A stretch of 64,000 nucleotides of DNA from Lachnospiraceae bacterium (GTDB lineage Bacteria; Bacillota; Clostridia; Lachnospirales; Lachnospiraceae), in NCBI GenBank assembly GCA_017482205.1, contig JAFUNK010000003.1, forward strand, positions 34,397 to 98,396, in the 5' to 3' direction. This document shows positions 45,248-54,002 of this stretch, one piece after another (position 1 is the first letter of the stretch; each line of letters opens with the position of its first letter). The notes beneath the pieces were generated by a model. The model ran no database searches, had not been told where the DNA came from, and saw only the letters and a list, made by a program, of their open reading frames with translations. The position numbers were made by a program, and so were the translations under genes.

Positions 45248-45494
45248 ATGGGCATAAATGGATCTTTTTCTGCTCCAATGCCCAAAAAAATTGAATTATA
45301 CATTGAAAACATGTTGTTTTGGGCATTATGGGATGTTTTTTTCTGTTTAGTGCCCACAAAATTGCAACAAAGTGCTAAAATATGGGCACTAGCACCACTT
45401 TTTTAGCCTTCTATGCCCAAAACTATCAAAATAACCGTAAAAATTCATTGGTTTTGGGCATCACCATGCAAAAATATGTTGTATATGCCCAAAA
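45248..45494. repeat. Array of eight alternating TGCCCA(AAA) / TGGGCA motifs
   Basis: Motif copies start at 45248, 45278, 45317, 45350, 45382, 45413, 45452 and 45485, alternating in orientation (ATGGGCAT, ATGCCCAAAA, TTTTGGGCAT, GTGCCCACAAAA, ATGGGCAC, ATGCCCAAAA, TTTTGGGCAT, ATGCCCAAAA). Spacings are 30-39 bp, and the 39/33 pattern recurs after 135 bp. Two pairs form perfect 10-bp arms. No coding capacity; possible multi-site operator or serial hairpins ahead of ppdK. Confidence 0.7.
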
Positions 45495-45706
45495 TGCAAC
45501 TTACTCTATCTGACAGTGTGTTCGGAATCCGGTCGCTGGTTTGTAAAAGTGTATATAGCAGAAACTTTTTTCTGAAAAGAGCAAACTAGAAGTATCAAAA
45601 ATATGTAACTGCTTACAAATTTGGTTAAAATGCATGAAAGAGAATAGGAAGTTTTGGGTAGAATAGACGAAAGTTCTTTCCTTTTAGAAGAAATGAATTA
45701 AATTGC

Positions 45707-45735
45707 TTGATATTTTTTTATCAAATTAGTATAAT
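45707..45735 (+). promoter_or_regulatory. Sigma-A promoter of ppdK
   Basis: TTGATA (45707-45712), a 17-bp spacer and TATAAT (45730-45735). Predicted transcription start is near 45742. Confidence 0.85.
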
Positions 45736-45741
45736 GATTGG

Positions 45742-45838
45742 GAATTAGTGTAGGGACCATGGGGTGGTTTCTACCGATGTATATGGGAGGAAGCTAAAGG
45801 CTTCCATACCGGGGTTCAAAGTTTCATAAAATCTATGA
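45742..45838 (+). promoter_or_regulatory. Structured 5' leader of ppdK
   Basis: The leader of about 110 nt contains GGTGGTTTCTACC and the hairpin GGAAGC-TAAAG-GCTTCC (near 45791-45807) extended by flanking TAT/ATA pairing, then ACCGGGGTTC. No poly-T terminator is visible before the ribosome binding site. It could control translation or mRNA stability. It does not fit a riboswitch class I know. Confidence 0.4.
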
Positions 45839-45855
45839 AAAGGGAGACAAGACAC

Positions 45856-48486
45856 ATGAACAAATGGGTGTACAAATTCAAAGAAGGCAATGCCGACATG
45901 AGAAACCTGCTTGGTGGTAAGGGTGCAAACCTTGCTGAAATGACCAACTTAGGTCTTCCCATTCCGCAGGGCTTTACTGTAACTACCGAAGCTTGTACTG
46001 ATTATTACAAGCAGGGCAAGACAATTTCTGCAGAAATTCAGGAACAGATTTTCGCAAACATCGCTGACTTAGAAGCTCTTATGGGCAAGAAGTTCGGTGA
46101 TACCGAAGATCCTTTATTGGTTTCTGTTCGTTCCGGTGCGAGAGCATCCATGCCTGGTATGATGGATACCATCTTAAACCTGGGTCTGAACGATGTAGCT
46201 GTAGAAGGCTTCGCAAAGAAGACTGGTAATCCCAGATTCGCATATGACTCCTATCGTCGTTTCATTCAGATGTATTCTGACGTAGTTATGGAAGTTCCGA
46301 AGTCCTTTTTTGAGAAGATCATCGATGAGATGAAAGAAGAAAAGGGTGTTGTATACGACACCGAACTGGATGCTGATGATTTAAAGGAATTAGCAAACAG
46401 ATTCAAAGCTGTTTATAAAGAAGCTATGAAGGGTGAGGAATTCCCTCAGGATCCTAAGGAGCAGTTAATGGGCGCAGTTAAGGCTGTATTCCGTTCTTGG
46501 GACAACCCTCGTGCTATCGTTTACAGACGTATGAATGATATCCCCGGCGACTGGGGTACCGCTGTTAACGTACAGTGCATGGTATTCGGTAACAAGGGTG
46601 AAACCTCCGGTACCGGTGTAGCATTTACCCGTAATCCTTCTACCGGTGAAAAGGGTATCTACGGTGAATACCTGATCAACGCTCAGGGTGAAGACGTAGT
46701 TGCTGGTGTTCGTACACCTCAGCCTATTTCCAAACTGGCAGAAGATCTGCCTGAATGTTATGAAGAATTCATGGCAATCGCTAACAAACTTGAAAATCAC
46801 TATCGTGATATGCAGGATATGGAATTCACTATTGAAGAAGGCAAACTGTACTTCTTACAGACCAGAAATGGTAAGAGAACCGCTCCTGCAGCTATCAATA
46901 TTGCATGTGACTTAGTAGATGAAGGAAAGATCACTCCTGAAGAAGCAGTTCTTCGTATCGAAGCTAAGTCCTTAGATCAGTTATTACATCCTACCTTCGA
47001 CGCAGCAGCATTAAAGGCTGGCGAAGTTATCGGTTCCGCACTTCCTGCATCTCCCGGTGCAGCAGCTGGTAAGGTTTACTTCACCGCTGATGAAGCTAAG
47101 GCAGCTGGTAAGGGTGGCCGTGGCGAAAGAGTAATCCTTGTTCGTCTGGAAACCTCTCCTGAAGATATCGAAGGTATGCATGCAGCTGAAGGTATCCTGA
47201 CCGTTCGTGGTGGTATGACCTCTCACGCAGCAGTAGTTGCTCGTGGTATGGGTACTTGCTGTGTATCCGGTTGTGGCGAAATCAAGATCGACGAAGAAGC
47301 TAAGGTATTTACTCTTGGCGGTTATGAATTCCATGAAGGTGATTACATCTCCTTAGATGGTACTACCGGTAAGATTTACAAGGGCGACATCAAGACTGTA
47401 GAAGCTTCCGTAGGCGGAAACTTCGGACGTATCATGGCTTGGGCAGACCAGTTCAGAACTCTGAAGGTTCGTACTAACGCAGATACTCCCGCAGATACCA
47501 TCAACGCTGTTAAGCTTGGTGCAGAAGGTATCGGTCTCTGCCGTACAGAGCATATGTTCTTCGGTGAAGACAGAATTCCTAAGTTCAGAAAGATGATCCT
47601 TTCTGATTCCGTAGAAGCTAGAGAAGAAGCATTAAAGGCTATCGGCGAATTCCAGAAGGCAGACTTCAAGGCTATGTATGAAGCACTGGAAGGCAAGCCT
47701 ATGACTGTTCGTTATTTAGATCCGCCTCTTCACGAGTTCGTTCCTACTGAAGAAGCTGATATCAAGGCATTGGCAGATGATATGGGTCTGACCGTTGCTG
47801 ACGTTAAGGCTAAATGTGATGCTCTTCACGAATTCAACCCTATGATGGGTCATCGTGGATGCCGTCTTGCAGTTACCTATCCTGAAATTGCTAAGATGCA
47901 GACCAGAGCAGTTATGGAAGCAGCTATCGAAGTGAAGAATGAAAAGGGTTACGATGTAGTTCCTGAAATCATGATTCCTCTCGTAGGCGAAATCAAAGAG
48001 CTTAAGTATGTTAAGGATGTAGTTGTAGAAGTTGCAGAAGCTGTTAAGGCTGAAAAGAATTCCGATATCGTTTACCACATCGGTACCATGATCGAAATTC
48101 CTCGTGCAGCGCTGACTGCAGATGCTATCGCAGAAGAAGCTGAATTCTTCTCCTTCGGTACCAACGACTTAACCCAGATGACATTCGGTTTCTCCCGTGA
48201 TGACGCTGGTAAGTTCTTAGATTCTTACTATCAGGCTAAGATTTACGAATCCGATCCTTTCGCAAGACTGGATCAGACCGGTGTTGGTCAGTTAGTTAAG
48301 ATGGCAGCTGAAAAGGGTCGTGCTACCCGTCCTGACATCAAGTTAGGTATCTGTGGTGAGCACGGTGGAGATCCCTCTTCCGTAGAATTCTGCCACAAAG
48401 TAGGTCTTAACTACGTTTCCTGTTCTCCTTTCCGCGTGCCTATCGCACGTCTGGCAGCAGCACAGGCAGCACTGAATAATAAGTAA
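45856..48486 (+). CDS. ppdK: Pyruvate, phosphate dikinase
   Basis: Interconverts pyruvate, ATP and Pi with PEP, AMP and PPi; in clostridia it is a glycolytic or gluconeogenic enzyme. Of about 876 residues, the N-terminal nucleotide-binding part has KGANLAEMTNLGLPIPQGFT; the central swivelling domain has the phosphorylated His in GGMTSHAAVVARGMG; the C-terminal PEP/pyruvate domain has GLCRTEHMFF and FGTNDLTQM. The ATG at 45856 is used (AAAGGGAG site); the ATG seven codons upstream contains that site. Codon use (many GCT, GTT, CGT) suggests high expression. Confidence 0.97.
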   Translation: MNKWVYKFKEGNADMRNLLGGKGANLAEMTNLGLPIPQGFTVTTEACTDYYKQGKTISAEIQEQIFANIADLEALMGKKFGDTEDPLLVSVRSGARASMPGMMDTILNLGLNDVAVEGFAKKTGNPRFAYDSYRRFIQMYSDVVMEVPKSFFEKIIDEMKEEKGVVYDTELDADDLKELANRFKAVYKEAMKGEEFPQDPKEQLMGAVKAVFRSWDNPRAIVYRRMNDIPGDWGTAVNVQCMVFGNKGETSGTGVAFTRNPSTGEKGIYGEYLINAQGEDVVAGVRTPQPISKLAEDLPECYEEFMAIANKLENHYRDMQDMEFTIEEGKLYFLQTRNGKRTAPAAINIACDLVDEGKITPEEAVLRIEAKSLDQLLHPTFDAAALKAGEVIGSALPASPGAAAGKVYFTADEAKAAGKGGRGERVILVRLETSPEDIEGMHAAEGILTVRGGMTSHAAVVARGMGTCCVSGCGEIKIDEEAKVFTLGGYEFHEGDYISLDGTTGKIYKGDIKTVEASVGGNFGRIMAWADQFRTLKVRTNADTPADTINAVKLGAEGIGLCRTEHMFFGEDRIPKFRKMILSDSVEAREEALKAIGEFQKADFKAMYEALEGKPMTVRYLDPPLHEFVPTEEADIKALADDMGLTVADVKAKCDALHEFNPMMGHRGCRLAVTYPEIAKMQTRAVMEAAIEVKNEKGYDVVPEIMIPLVGEIKELKYVKDVVVEVAEAVKAEKNSDIVYHIGTMIEIPRAALTADAIAEEAEFFSFGTNDLTQMTFGFSRDDAGKFLDSYYQAKIYESDPFARLDQTGVGQLVKMAAEKGRATRPDIKLGICGEHGGDPSSVEFCHKVGLNYVSCSPFRVPIARLAAAQAALNNK

Positions 48487-48526
48487 GATATTATAACACT
48501 GTAATTGAAAATAGTGTGAAGTAATC

Positions 48527-48574
48527 AATCCCCTTTTCGACAGACATGTAATTGCCGGGAAGGGGATTTTCCTT
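48527..48574 (+). terminator. Rho-independent terminator of ppdK
   Basis: AATCCCCTT (48527-48535) pairs with AAGGGGATT (48560-48568), followed by TTCCTT. It lies about 40 bp past the ppdK stop. Confidence 0.8.
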
Positions 48575-48612
48575 ATCCTTATATGCTATTATAAAAAAGA
48601 AAGGGAATACTT

Positions 48613-49578
48613 ATGATACTCCATACAGGTCTGCGGACAGATATTCCGGCTTTTTATGCAGAGTGGTTTGCGAATCGTCTCAAAGAAGGTTATGTGATGG
48701 TTCGAAACCCATATAATCCTATTCAGGTAACCAAATATAATATTTCACCGGATGTGGTGGATTTGATTTCTTTTTGTACCAAAAATCCGGCTTCCTTTTT
48801 GCCTTATATGGATTTGTTAAAGGAATATGGGCAGTATTGGTTTGTTACCATTACTCCTTATGGAAAGGAAATTGAGCCAAAAGTACCGGAAAAAGAAAGT
48901 GTTATGGAAGCCTTTAAAGCACTTTCAGGGAAGGTTGGTGTCGATTCCATCGGTTGGCGCTATGACCCGATTTTTGTTTCCGATATCTATACGGTACGGA
49001 AACATATAGAAGATTTTGAAAAAATGGCAAGTACTTTGTCCGGATATACCCATACCTGTGTTATTAGTTTTATTGATTTGTATCAAAAGGTATTGCGTAA
49101 TTTCCCGGAAGTACGGGAAGTCAAAAAAGTGGAACGCATTGAGCTGGCAAAAGAATTTGTACGTATCGGCAACAAATACGGTATGGTCATTAAATCTTGT
49201 GCAGAAGGCACAGAGCTAGAAGCATACGGGGTAGACTGCAGCGGATGCATGACGGTTTCCGTGGCAGAAAGAGCGATAGGTTGTTCCTTAAATGTGCCTA
49301 AGGTAAAAGGTGCAAGAAAGGAATGTGGCTGTTTGTTGGGGTGTGATATCGGCGCCTATAATACATGTGGACATCTTTGCCGATATTGTTATGCAAATTA
49401 TGATGTAAAGACTGTGATGGAAAATATGAAGAATCATAACCCGGAGTCGCCCCTGCTGCTGGGACATTTAAATCAAGATGATGTGATTCATGTTGCAAAA
49501 CAGGAGAGCTTTAAGGATATGCAATTAACGTTATGGTCTCTTAGCGGGGATTTCCAGAAAGTGTTGAACAATACGTAG
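48613..49578 (+). CDS. DUF1848 protein, radical-SAM-like Cys cluster
   Basis: A 321-residue protein. It begins ILHTGLRTDIPAFYAEWF and carries a C-terminal cysteine cluster: GVDCSGC, GARKECGCLLGCDIGAYNTC, GHLCRYCYANYD. The CxxxCxxC-like arrangement and barrel-like spacing match DUF1848, which is thought to be related to radical SAM or DNA photoproduct lyase-type enzymes. Substrate unknown. Single gene between the ppdK terminator and the next promoter. Confidence 0.85.
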   Translation: MILHTGLRTDIPAFYAEWFANRLKEGYVMVRNPYNPIQVTKYNISPDVVDLISFCTKNPASFLPYMDLLKEYGQYWFVTITPYGKEIEPKVPEKESVMEAFKALSGKVGVDSIGWRYDPIFVSDIYTVRKHIEDFEKMASTLSGYTHTCVISFIDLYQKVLRNFPEVREVKKVERIELAKEFVRIGNKYGMVIKSCAEGTELEAYGVDCSGCMTVSVAERAIGCSLNVPKVKGARKECGCLLGCDIGAYNTCGHLCRYCYANYDVKTVMENMKNHNPESPLLLGHLNQDDVIHVAKQESFKDMQLTLWSLSGDFQKVLNNT

Positions 49579-49582
49579 AGGG

Positions 49583-49611
49583 TTGATAAAGCAAATTTAT
49601 TGTGTTATTAT
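49583..49611 (+). promoter_or_regulatory. Sigma-A promoter of repeat-bearing DUF5050 gene
   Basis: TTGATA (49583-49588), a 17-bp spacer and TATTAT (49606-49611), about 72 bp before the start codon. Confidence 0.65.
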
Positions 49612-49682
49612 GTAGAAAAATAATAAAGTAACAGAGCCGATGTCGAAAGGACAAATGAACCGGTGTCTGTGAGGGAGGAAAA

Positions 49683-51227
49683 ATGGATTCACAAAACAAT
49701 CAGTTTGGCGGACAGCAGAATGGTATGCCAATGAATGATCCCAATGTGCAGTATACACAGCAACCTAATGCACAGTATACACAGCAACCTAATGCACAGT
49801 ATACACAGCAACCTAATGCACAGTATACACAGCAACCTAATGCACAGTATGCACAGCAGCCCAATGCACAGTATGCACAGCAGCCTAATGCGCAGTATGC
49901 ACAGCAACCTAATATGCAGTATACACAGCAGCCCAATGCGCAGTATGCACAGCAATCTAATATGCAGTACGCACAGCAGCCCAACATGCAGTATCCCATG
50001 AATAATGCACCTCAGAAGAAGAGCAAGGCAGGAGTGATTATTGCCAGCATTATTGCAGGAGTCATTGTTATACTGGGCGTTATTCTGGCAGTGTTATTTA
50101 TAGGTGGGAATAAGGATAAAGACAACGACAGAGATGCAGCTGCCATAACAGAAACAACAGAAGAACCTGAGGAAACACCGGAACCAGTTGAAGAGACACC
50201 GGAACCTGAAGTGACAGAGGAACCCACACCGGAACCTGAAGTAACAGAGGAGCCTACACCGGAACCGATTGAAGAGACACCGGAACCTGTTGTGATATCA
50301 GGAGGTGTTGAGGACGGTATGGCAAGTTTTACTGCATATACCAATGAAGCAGTAGAATATCTGGTTATACATAGCAGTCAGTGGGAACCTAACTCTTTAG
50401 TTTATACAGATACAGAGAAATTCATTGTTTTATCTGATCAGGACGTAAGATATTTCATGGTAATTGGTGATGAAGTATATTATTCTGTTTTCGATGAAAT
50501 GACAGAGACTGCAGGCCTTTGGAAGTGTGATATAGCAGAGGGGGCAACTCCTGAGTTATTGCTTGACGGTACACAGGTACTGGCATTCTGCTATGTTGAC
50601 GGAAATATTTATTTTGATAACTATGATGATGAGTATTCCTTCTGGTGTTATGAATTGGATACAGGAGATTATTACTGTGTAGACCCTGACAGACATGCAT
50701 TAAACTATTACAATATTCTTGATGGTTATGTATATTACGAATGTCTGAACGACGGCTGCATTTATAAGATGAGCGTGGATGGAAGTGACAAAGAGTACCT
50801 GTTCAGCCTTTCCGATTACGGTTTGGGTGGTACAAAGTGTATGACTGCATTTGATGTGGCAGGTGATACATATCTCTCATTTATCGGTGATGACAGTTGC
50901 ATGTATATTACAACTGAGGATGGCTCTGAATATGAAGTTGTAGCAACTGATTTGCAGGAGTTTGATGTTCACCAGGATATTTATTTTGAAGACGGATACC
51001 TGTATTATTCCGATATGAACGGAACAGAAATTCATATGCTGGGTATTGAAGAATATCTGACCACCGATGTGATGGAAATTCCCAATGAAGTTATCAGCTA
51101 TGACAGCTTCTACTACTTTGAAGTAAAGCAGGGAATGATTTTCATTGAACTGTATGACGGCAATAATGAAATCCGTGTAATTGACAGTAAGACTGGTGAA
51201 GAATACAATGTATTTGATTTTTCATAA
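49683..51227 (+). CDS. DUF5050-type membrane protein with N-terminal QYTQQPNA repeats
   Basis: A 514-residue protein. About residues 22-101 are ten 8-residue repeats (A/M)QY(T/A)QQPN on the cytoplasmic side. A membrane helix follows (GVIIASIIAGVIVILGVILA, near 120), then a Glu/Pro/Thr stalk with EETPEPV and TEEPTPEP repeats, and an extracytoplasmic domain with Tyr-rich blades (YYSVFDEMTETAGLWKCD, GNIYFDNYDDEYSFWCYE, GYVYYECLNDGCIYKM) like the protein at 28415. Function unknown; likely cell-surface sensing or binding. Confidence 0.8.
   Translation: MDSQNNQFGGQQNGMPMNDPNVQYTQQPNAQYTQQPNAQYTQQPNAQYTQQPNAQYAQQPNAQYAQQPNAQYAQQPNMQYTQQPNAQYAQQSNMQYAQQPNMQYPMNNAPQKKSKAGVIIASIIAGVIVILGVILAVLFIGGNKDKDNDRDAAAITETTEEPEETPEPVEETPEPEVTEEPTPEPEVTEEPTPEPIEETPEPVVISGGVEDGMASFTAYTNEAVEYLVIHSSQWEPNSLVYTDTEKFIVLSDQDVRYFMVIGDEVYYSVFDEMTETAGLWKCDIAEGATPELLLDGTQVLAFCYVDGNIYFDNYDDEYSFWCYELDTGDYYCVDPDRHALNYYNILDGYVYYECLNDGCIYKMSVDGSDKEYLFSLSDYGLGGTKCMTAFDVAGDTYLSFIGDDSCMYITTEDGSEYEVVATDLQEFDVHQDIYFEDGYLYYSDMNGTEIHMLGIEEYLTTDVMEIPNEVISYDSFYYFEVKQGMIFIELYDGNNEIRVIDSKTGEEYNVFDFS
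49746..49985 (+). repeat. Ten 24-bp tandem repeats, in frame
   Basis: Units of GCACAGTATACACAGCAACC plus TAAT, ten in tandem, coding for (A/M)QY(T/A)QQPN. Units 2-4 are identical in DNA, others differ at a few bases, so recent slippage is likely. Because the unit is a multiple of three, length change would keep the frame. Confidence 0.95.
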
Positions 51228-51284
51228 GGTAAATCAGTTACTGTATAGTATTTAGTTAATAAAAATATTGAAGTTGTTAAAATC

Positions 51285-51315
51285 AAAAGGCATAGGGCAT
51301 GTACCTGTGCCTTTT
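51285..51315 (+). terminator. Rho-independent terminator of DUF5050 gene
   Basis: AAAAGGCA (51285-51292) pairs with TGTGCCTTTT (51306-51315) around a short loop, and the arm ends in TTTT. It is about 58 bp after the stop codon. Confidence 0.65.
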
Positions 51316-51377
51316 ATAATATAAAAATTTATGGAAAGAAATAGAGTTGTTATTGGTTATACAAGAAGGGATTTTTA

Positions 51378-51406
51378 TTGACCGAAATGGTTGCAGAGAG
51401 TATAAT
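51378..51406 (+). promoter_or_regulatory. Sigma-A promoter of AAA+ gene cluster
   Basis: TTGACC (51378-51383), a 17-bp spacer and TATAAT (51401-51406), 50 bp before the start codon. Confidence 0.8.
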
Positions 51407-51456
51407 TTTTAGTAGAGGATTTTGTCACATTAGCGTAAAAAAGGGAGCGTATACAA

Positions 51457-53982
51457 ATGGAACTGGAAAAAAAGATGAAGCTGGATTTAAAAGAAAAGTA
51501 TTTTGAAGATACATATGGTTTGGACTATGTTGTGGATAAGCTTTGGAGTTTATATAATATTTTATGCTTGCAGAAAGAGAGAGAAAATGCCGATATCCAT
51601 ATTCCCCTTTTAGAAGGAAGCCATTTTGCAATCGTTGGTTCCAGAGGTAGCGGAAAAACCATGATTGGTGATATTATTGCCAGATTACTTCATGATTTTG
51701 GGATTCGGGAAAGTGAAGAGTCCATCCATTTGAATGCGAGAGAGATTACAGAGGCTTTTTATGCAAATGGAGAAGAAGGAATAGAGTCTCTTTTTAATAA
51801 AAGAAACGGAAATACTATTGTTATAGAGAACTTTCAGAATGTAGTATTGGATCTTGACTACGATAAAGTAAAAGGGCGTCGCATCTGTGTATGCCTTGAT
51901 AAGGTGTTGCAAAAAAAGAAAGATGTGTTATCCATTATTTTTACCATGGATCAGGATGCATACAGCTTTATACAGTCAATTGATACAGATTTTGTGGATA
52001 ATTTTTACGAAGTAATAGAAATAGAGCCTTATTCTATACAGTCTTTGCTTAAAATTGCAGAAAAGATAGCCTATGAAAAAGGATTGTTGTTACAGGAAGA
52101 AGCAGAGAAGACTCTGTTTTATAAACTGGATCAGAATTATCGCAGTGAGTCATTTTTGAATGCAATTTCAATTAAGCGTTACATAGATGAAGCTGTTAAG
52201 AAGATGGCAGAGCGGTATTATAGTGTAGAACAGAAAGATGAAATGGCACTGGCAGAGCTTAAAACAGAGGATTTTGAAACCGAGTTCCAGGAGGAAACGC
52301 TGGAAGAACTGCTGGCTGAACTGGATGGAATGACCGGATTGGAAAATGTGAAGAAGGTTGTTCACGACATGGTCAGCCGGGTGAAAAATAATAAACTGGC
52401 AAGAGAAAGTAATGCGGAGAGCGTGACGGAAGTGGGAAGTATGCACCTGTTATTTACCGGCAATCCCGGTACAGGTAAGACAACCGTTGCACGAATGATA
52501 GGTAAAATATATCAACAGCTTGGTGTGCTGGCTCGTGGACATCATACGATTGAATGTACCAGAAGCGGAATTGTAGGACGCTATCAGGGACATACTGCTG
52601 AACTGGTGCAGAAGCGCTTTCTGGAAGCAGAAGGCGGAGTGCTGTTTATTGATGAAGCTTATTCTATTTGCAGGGATGACGGCGACACTTTTGGTCAGGA
52701 AGCAGTAGATGAACTGACACCGCAGATTGAAAATCACCGAAATGATACAATGGTTATTTTAGCGGGTTATTCAGATCCGATGGACCAATTCCTGGATAAG
52801 AATGAGGGGCTTAGAAGCAGGTTTAATGTAAGAGTAGAATTTGAGGATTATACACAGGAAGAAATGGTTTCCATTTTTTACGGAATGGTAAAAAAGAGCG
52901 GTAAAAAACTGGAAGAGGGAACGGAGGAACTGGTAAAACAGTTGATTAACGAGAAGTCCAAGGTTCCGGATTTTGGCAATGCGAGAGGCGTGCGCAACGT
53001 TTACGAAAGTGTTCTGGCCGAACAGAGTAACCGTATCCAGAAAATAATCAGTAAAGAAAAGGATTTGACTAATATTACCAAAGAGGTATTTGACTGTATA
53101 CGAAGAGAAGATATACAGGCAATTCTTAGCCGGAAAATGCCGGGTGAGAAAACTTTGGATGAGTTGCTTCAGGATTTAAATGCTATGCCGGGATTACAGG
53201 AGGCAAAGCAGGTAGTAATAAATCAGATTAATCGTTTAAGCTACCAGAAACTGATGCAGGAAAGAGGGTTACATTATTCTGATAAGCAGGGAACCATGCA
53301 TATGTTGTTTAAAGGAAATGCGGGTACCGGTAAAACCACTATGGCAAGAATTATTGCCCAAATTTATCAAAAACTCGGTATACTCAAGAAGAATACTTTG
53401 TATGAGGTAAAACGTGCAGATTTGGTAGGGCGGTATCAGGGAGAATCGGCACAAAAGACTTTAAAGGTTATTGATAAAGCTGAGGGTGGCATTTTGTTTA
53501 TTGATGAGGCCTATGATTTGGTGAATTCAGAACATGATTCCTTTGGAATGGAGGCCTTAAATTCGCTGGTGGCGGATTTGGAAAACAGAAGAGATAATCT
53601 GATTGTGATTATGGCAGGATACGGAGACGACCTAGATAAACTCATGGAAATTAATCAGGGATTGGAAAGCCGGTTTCCCAATCATGTTTATTTTGAAGAT
53701 TATAGTACGGATGAACTGGTAGACATATTCTTTTCCATGCTTAAGACATGGAACAAAGAAGGCGTTCGGATTGAAGAAGGTGTTGAGGAGGACGTGCGCA
53801 GGCTGATTGAGAAGAGAAAAGCTGAGAAGAGTAACTTCGGTAATGCAAGAGGCGTACGTAACGTGATTGAAGCTGTTCAAAGAAATATGGAAGCCAGAGT
53901 TGTGCAGGAAATAAAAAGCGGTAAGATATTGTCGGACGAAGAATTGACGATGATTAAAAAGCCGGATTTGACTATAGTATAG
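51457..53982 (+). CDS. Triple-module AAA+ ATPase, CbxX/CfqX family
   Basis: An 841-residue protein with three P-loop modules. The first (residues about 1-260) is diverged, with GSRGSGKT at 61-68 and a variant Walker B (IVIENFQ). The second begins near 290, with Walker A GNPGTGKTT near 335, then GRYQGHTAELV, VLFIDEAYS and GNARGVRNVYE. The third has GNAGTGKTT near 619, GRYQGESAQKT, ILFIDEAYD and GNARGVRNVIE. The last two are CbxX/CfqX (RuBisCO activase or SpoVK-like) modules. It has no nearby sporulation or carboxysome gene. Followed 20 bp later by a Sel1 protein; both likely form one unit. Confidence 0.88.
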   Translation: MELEKKMKLDLKEKYFEDTYGLDYVVDKLWSLYNILCLQKERENADIHIPLLEGSHFAIVGSRGSGKTMIGDIIARLLHDFGIRESEESIHLNAREITEAFYANGEEGIESLFNKRNGNTIVIENFQNVVLDLDYDKVKGRRICVCLDKVLQKKKDVLSIIFTMDQDAYSFIQSIDTDFVDNFYEVIEIEPYSIQSLLKIAEKIAYEKGLLLQEEAEKTLFYKLDQNYRSESFLNAISIKRYIDEAVKKMAERYYSVEQKDEMALAELKTEDFETEFQEETLEELLAELDGMTGLENVKKVVHDMVSRVKNNKLARESNAESVTEVGSMHLLFTGNPGTGKTTVARMIGKIYQQLGVLARGHHTIECTRSGIVGRYQGHTAELVQKRFLEAEGGVLFIDEAYSICRDDGDTFGQEAVDELTPQIENHRNDTMVILAGYSDPMDQFLDKNEGLRSRFNVRVEFEDYTQEEMVSIFYGMVKKSGKKLEEGTEELVKQLINEKSKVPDFGNARGVRNVYESVLAEQSNRIQKIISKEKDLTNITKEVFDCIRREDIQAILSRKMPGEKTLDELLQDLNAMPGLQEAKQVVINQINRLSYQKLMQERGLHYSDKQGTMHMLFKGNAGTGKTTMARIIAQIYQKLGILKKNTLYEVKRADLVGRYQGESAQKTLKVIDKAEGGILFIDEAYDLVNSEHDSFGMEALNSLVADLENRRDNLIVIMAGYGDDLDKLMEINQGLESRFPNHVYFEDYSTDELVDIFFSMLKTWNKEGVRIEEGVEEDVRRLIEKRKAEKSNFGNARGVRNVIEAVQRNMEARVVQEIKSGKILSDEELTMIKKPDLTIV

Positions 53983-54002
53983 AGACTGAAGGAGGTTTTG
54001 CA

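Noticed and set aside
45194-45406. Short open frame of 70 codons upstream of ppdK
   Set aside because: It starts in the terminator stem, has no ribosome binding site, and covers the TGCCCA/TGGGCA motif array.
45742-45838. Purine riboswitch before ppdK
   Set aside because: GGTTTCTACC resembles the purine J2/3 segment, but the L2/L3 loops and the closing GACTATG segment are absent and the gene is not purine related.
49689-49999. Minus- and plus-strand alternative frames over the 24-bp repeats
   Set aside because: Shadows of the in-frame repeats of the DUF5050 gene; they consist only of repeated CILRIRLL- or MHSIHSNL-like units.
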